Shown piece after piece: positions 4,841-6,581 of a stretch of DNA of 6,581 nucleotides. A program made the position numbers and the translations under genes. The DNA comes from Verrucomicrobia subdivision 3 bacterium UBA693 (GTDB lineage: Bacteria > Verrucomicrobiota > Verrucomicrobiia > Limisphaerales > UBA8199). Numbering within the stretch: the first letter of the stretch is position 1; each line of letters starts with the position of its first letter. Location of the stretch: contig DBMR01000082.1 of the NCBI GenBank assembly GCA_002298785.1, positions 1 through 6,581 of the forward strand, given 5' to 3'. The notes under the pieces are model-generated. The model worked only from the letters and a program-made list of their open reading frames with translations, ran no database searches and was not told where the DNA came from.

Positions 4841-4930
4841 GCCGAACGCTCCGCCGCAGCGCCTCCTCGCCACTGTGGTGAAATGCAAACAGAACGGAAT
4901 CGCGGGGTCCGCTGCCGGCGGTGGTTGGGA
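4841..4930 (-). repeat. attC-like site (best example)
   Basis: The 90-nt spacer element has all parts of an attC site, read on the minus strand. TCCCAAC (4930-4924) starts 6 nt after the upstream stop. The arm CCGCCGGCAGCG (4921-4910) pairs with CGCTGCGGCGG (4861-4851) over 11 bp with one extrahelical base. Unpaired spacers of 2 and 3 nt separate the arms from the end boxes. GTTCGGC (4847-4841) ends 6 nt before ATG 4834. The end boxes keep the AAC/GTT triplets where integron integrase cuts, but TCCCAAC begins with T and GTTCGGC has C where R is expected. The site is neither coding in a supported frame nor part of a transposon end. Confidence 0.6.
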
Positions 4931-4936
4931 CAGCCT

Positions 4937-5344
4937 TCAATCATGCTCTATCCTCAATATCTCTCTGCCTCCGCCACCGAATCTGATCGACGGACCAGCC
5001 ACGCACAACACCCAGGTGTTTGTGGGACGCCCCAAGCGCATCAAGAAATACTCCTGCGGCCACTCGTTCCGGTAAATGTCTACGGCAAAGCCTGGAGTAA
5101 CATCAATGTGATTCGGGTGCAAAGCTCGTATGACCTCTGGAATTCGTGGGTCGTCCATCTTCATCTCGTCAAAGCCATTCGTCGAATCTGAGTGCACCAT
5201 CGCAAGACAAGCATCAGCAATCTGCCGCCTTTCTGCTGGCGTGCGGCCATCGTTGATTGGCCGGGCGATGTAGATGTAAAGGCTTCCTATGAGCAGCACG
5301 ACAACGCCGAGGCCAATCAAAAGAAATTTGCCTGTGCGCTTCAT
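4937..5344 (-). CDS. Small membrane-anchored hypothetical protein
   Basis: A 135-residue protein starting at ATG 5344 (MKRTGKFLLIG). An in-frame TTG at 5365 adds 7 residues but falls inside the GTTGGGC box of an attC-like site, so the ATG is preferred. Residues 7-26 form one transmembrane helix after a positively charged N-terminus, so the bulk of the protein is likely outside the cytoplasm. The soluble part has PINDGRTPAERRQIADACLA, then RIPEVIRALHPNHIDVTPGFAVDIYR, and ends in a beta-rich WVLCVAGPSIRFGG. I do not recognise a family. It stands alone between two attC-like sites. Confidence 0.75.
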   Translation of the reverse strand: MKRTGKFLLIGLGVVVLLIGSLYIYIARPINDGRTPAERRQIADACLAMVHSDSTNGFDEMKMDDPRIPEVIRALHPNHIDVTPGFAVDIYRNEWPQEYFLMRLGRPTNTWVLCVAGPSIRFGGGGREILRIEHD

Positions 5345-5359
5345 GGTGATGTTCGGGTA

Positions 5360-5452
5360 GCCCAACGTGCCGGCTCAGACACGCCGCGACCACTATGCCC
5401 TATACGCGAAGAGAGCGCCAACGCGATGTTGCCCGCAGCCGGAACGTTCGAC
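5360..5452 (-). repeat. attC-like site
   Basis: The element is 93 nt long. Minus-strand arms 5452-5437 and 5375-5360 are 16 nt each and pair at 13 positions plus one G-T. The outer boxes are GTCGAAC (5452-5446) and GTTGGGC (5366-5360); the second fits GTTRRRY exactly, the first differs from RYYYAAC at one position. It begins 7 nt after the upstream stop and ends 15 nt before the ATG at 5344. Confidence 0.55.
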
Positions 5453-5459
5453 CTTGGCT

Positions 5460-5726
5460 TCATTGCTGAGACCTCGTCGTGAAAACATTCGCCCCGGCGA
5501 TTAGACTTCCAAGCAACATTACCGCGCCAACTCCAAGTTCCACCGGCCGAACCCAGCCCGACGGTGTCTTGAAATCAAGGAGCAGCTCGACATCGGTATA
5601 GCAGCCCCGCGTTCGGCCGGTAGCGGGGTCGGCCTTATGGAGGCCAAACACCAAAGCATCGCGCAGCAGCCATAGGGAGACCAGCACCCCACAGGCGACC
5701 GCAATCAATGGCAGGAGTGCCTTCAC
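5460..5726 (-). CDS. Small two-helix membrane protein
   Basis: An 88-residue protein with a GTG start at 5726. Two ATGs just upstream (5728 and 5731) are out of frame. Residues 3-24 (ALLPLIAVACGVLVSLWLLRDA) and 62-81 (VELGVGAVMLLGSLIAGANV) are transmembrane helices. The 37-residue loop between them contains GCYTDVELLLDF and few charges. Both ends would face the same side. I do not recognise a family, and no catalytic residues are evident. It has its own attC-like sites on both sides, so it looks like a single-gene cassette. Confidence 0.65.
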   Translation of the reverse strand: MKALLPLIAVACGVLVSLWLLRDALVFGLHKADPATGRTRGCYTDVELLLDFKTPSGWVRPVELGVGAVMLLGSLIAGANVFTTRSQQ

Positions 5727-5738
5727 ATCATGTCATTA

Positions 5739-5831
5739 GCCAAACGGCAGGACTGAACGACGTGGGCGGCCAAGCGCGTCCGACCTAGCAAATGACGTCG
5801 ACCACCCGCTTTCGCTCCAGTGATTTTGGGC
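5739..5831 (-). repeat. attC-like site
   Basis: Another 93-nt element in the same position relative to the genes: 8 nt after the stop at 5840 and 12 nt before the GTG at 5726. Outer boxes on the minus strand are GCCCAAA (5831-5825) and GTTTGGC (5745-5739), complementary at 6 of 7 positions. Inside, CTGGAGCGAA and TTCAGTCCTG pair at 7 of 10 positions. Both boxes deviate by one base from the integron consensus, so it is weaker than the site at 4841-4930. Confidence 0.45.
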
Positions 5832-5839
5832 CAGGTCAT

Positions 5840-6547
5840 TTAGTGAATCCGAAAGGGTCCGTCACCCCGCTTCTGCAATACGACACGCAGCATCCTGCCC
5901 GAATCGTCCTCGAAAGCAAAGATTAGGGCCTGCTGCGCGGACTCGTAAACAAGATAGTCCACTGCGTCCCTCCAGCGATTGCGCCGTGTTGGCTCGCCGA
6001 GGACGTGGACGCAATCCTGCAAGCTGGAACGCAAGGACAAACCCTGCTCAAAATGGATCCCGCGTGAGGACGGCTGGACCATACTGGGTTTTTCCCAAAT
6101 AAACACCTCCCACAAGACGTCACCATGGAAAATGAGCGTAACGTCAGAGTAATCGAAACGGTGGCCGCCAAGGCAACGCGCAAGCAATTGGCTGGGCTTG
6201 CCCCATTGAGTAACGACATCCGACATGCTCATGCCGACACGAATGCCTGCGACCTCCCCGCGCTCCTTCATCGCGCTCAAGGAATTCGTAATCCCTTCGA
6301 TTTTTGGGAAGCTATTGTTGGTATCCGTCAAGCTCGGAGATGTCATGGCAACCCCAAGACGCTCCAAGTCGTTTGTGGTGGCCAGACTCAAAAATAACCG
6401 GTAAAAGGCGGACTCACTGCATTGACCGGAAACCAGTGAGAAAAGCAGCCCCAGCAGGAGGAAGTAGATACGCGAACGCAAATGAGCCCAAGGAATCACA
6501 GCACTGGCGGCGGGCCAGTGATGTGAAATGTGATACCGCAGCGCCAT
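5840..6547 (-). CDS. Secreted protein with two SmpA/BamE-like repeats
   Basis: Up to 235 residues from ATG 6547. The hydrophobic segment at residues 27-40 (IYFLLLGLLFSLVS) reads as a signal peptide or anchor, but 26 residues before it is long for a signal peptide. A TTG at 6481 would place it right at the N-terminus, and the DNA between the two starts forms a near-perfect hairpin, so the later start deserves weight. The frame is also open upstream to the window edge, so a start outside the window cannot be excluded. Residues 101-152 (GIRVGMSMSDVVTQWGKP...TLIFHGDVLWEVFI) and 169-226 (GLSLRSSLQDCVHVLGEP...ALIFAFEDDSGRMLRVVL) are two copies of the small alpha-beta fold of SmpA/OmlA (BamE-like) domains. 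These often act in envelope protein contacts. The exact role is unknown. Confidence 0.7.
   Translation of the reverse strand: MALRYHISHHWPAASAVIPWAHLRSRIYFLLLGLLFSLVSGQCSESAFYRLFLSLATTNDLERLGVAMTSPSLTDTNNSFPKIEGITNSLSAMKERGEVAGIRVGMSMSDVVTQWGKPSQLLARCLGGHRFDYSDVTLIFHGDVLWEVFIWEKPSMVQPSSRGIHFEQGLSLRSSLQDCVHVLGEPTRRNRWRDAVDYLVYESAQQALIFAFEDDSGRMLRVVLQKRGDGPFRIH
6496..6526 (-). repeat. Near-perfect hairpin at the 5' end of the SmpA-like gene
   Basis: Arms 6496-6508 and 6514-6526 are complementary at 12 of 13 positions around a 5-nt loop. On the minus strand the hairpin is followed by CTTGGGC (6492-6486), one base off GTTRRRY, and then by the candidate TTG start at 6481. ACTGAAC at 6560-6554 could be the facing box. 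It may be the end of a further attC-like site, which would make the ATG at 6547 noncoding. It could also simply be a translation-control hairpin. Confidence 0.4.
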
Positions 6548-6581
6548 CTCGCCGTTCAGTGCCGGGTAGGGGCCGGGCTTG

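Noticed and set aside
4728..4940. Minus-strand frame covering the spacer at 4841-4930
   Set aside because: It has only a TTG start, an arginine-rich composition and lies over the inverted repeat and the start of the DUF7684-like gene.
1..6581. CRISPR array, tRNA or rRNA genes
   Set aside because: No regularly spaced short direct repeats and no tRNA or rRNA signatures were seen. The repeated elements are 90-100 nt spacers between genes and not CRISPR units.

Overview
The window is GC-rich bacterial DNA in which every gene I can support lies on the minus strand. The best guess for the host is a Verrucomicrobiota-like environmental bacterium. This rests on the style of the zinc-ribbon hypothetical protein and of the IS110 transposase, not on any marker gene, so it is only a lean.

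Layout, read in the direction of transcription (high to low coordinates). A secreted protein with two SmpA/BamE-like repeats (6547-5840, possibly starting at 6481) is followed by a small two-helix membrane protein (5726-5460). Next comes a membrane-anchored protein (5344-4937). A closely spaced pair follows: a DUF7684-like protein (4834-4325) and an OmpA/Pal-type lipoprotein (4320-3874). Then a DUF4272 gene (3738 to 1342) that is cut in two by an IS110-family element (about 3406-1783), overlapped by a membrane-anchored hypothetical gene (1345-764). A zinc-ribbon protein (663-220) and a tiny secreted ORF (131-15) end the window.

The gaps between genes or gene pairs are about 85-135 bp. Most contain an imperfect inverted repeat that begins shortly after a stop codon and ends in a GTTNGGC-like heptamer 6-26 nt before the next start. 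Three of these are 90-93 bp from end to end. Together with the single orientation and unrelated accessory proteins, this looks like an integron gene-cassette array with attC-like sites. No integrase is visible, so this remains a hypothesis.

The IS110 element is unusually readable. Its 320-nt noncoding left end can be folded into two guide hairpins with the same CGCGA apical loop. One carries a 10-nt copy of the left half of the actual target site and a 5-nt complement of the right half. The other carries guides matching the element's own right and left ends. Removing the element at its CT core restores an uninterrupted 256-codon DUF4272 frame, and joining its ends creates a -35/-10 promoter with a 17-bp spacer. 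The transposase gene has a +1 frameshift in a run of seven G/C bases, so the element is either dead or mis-sequenced at that point.
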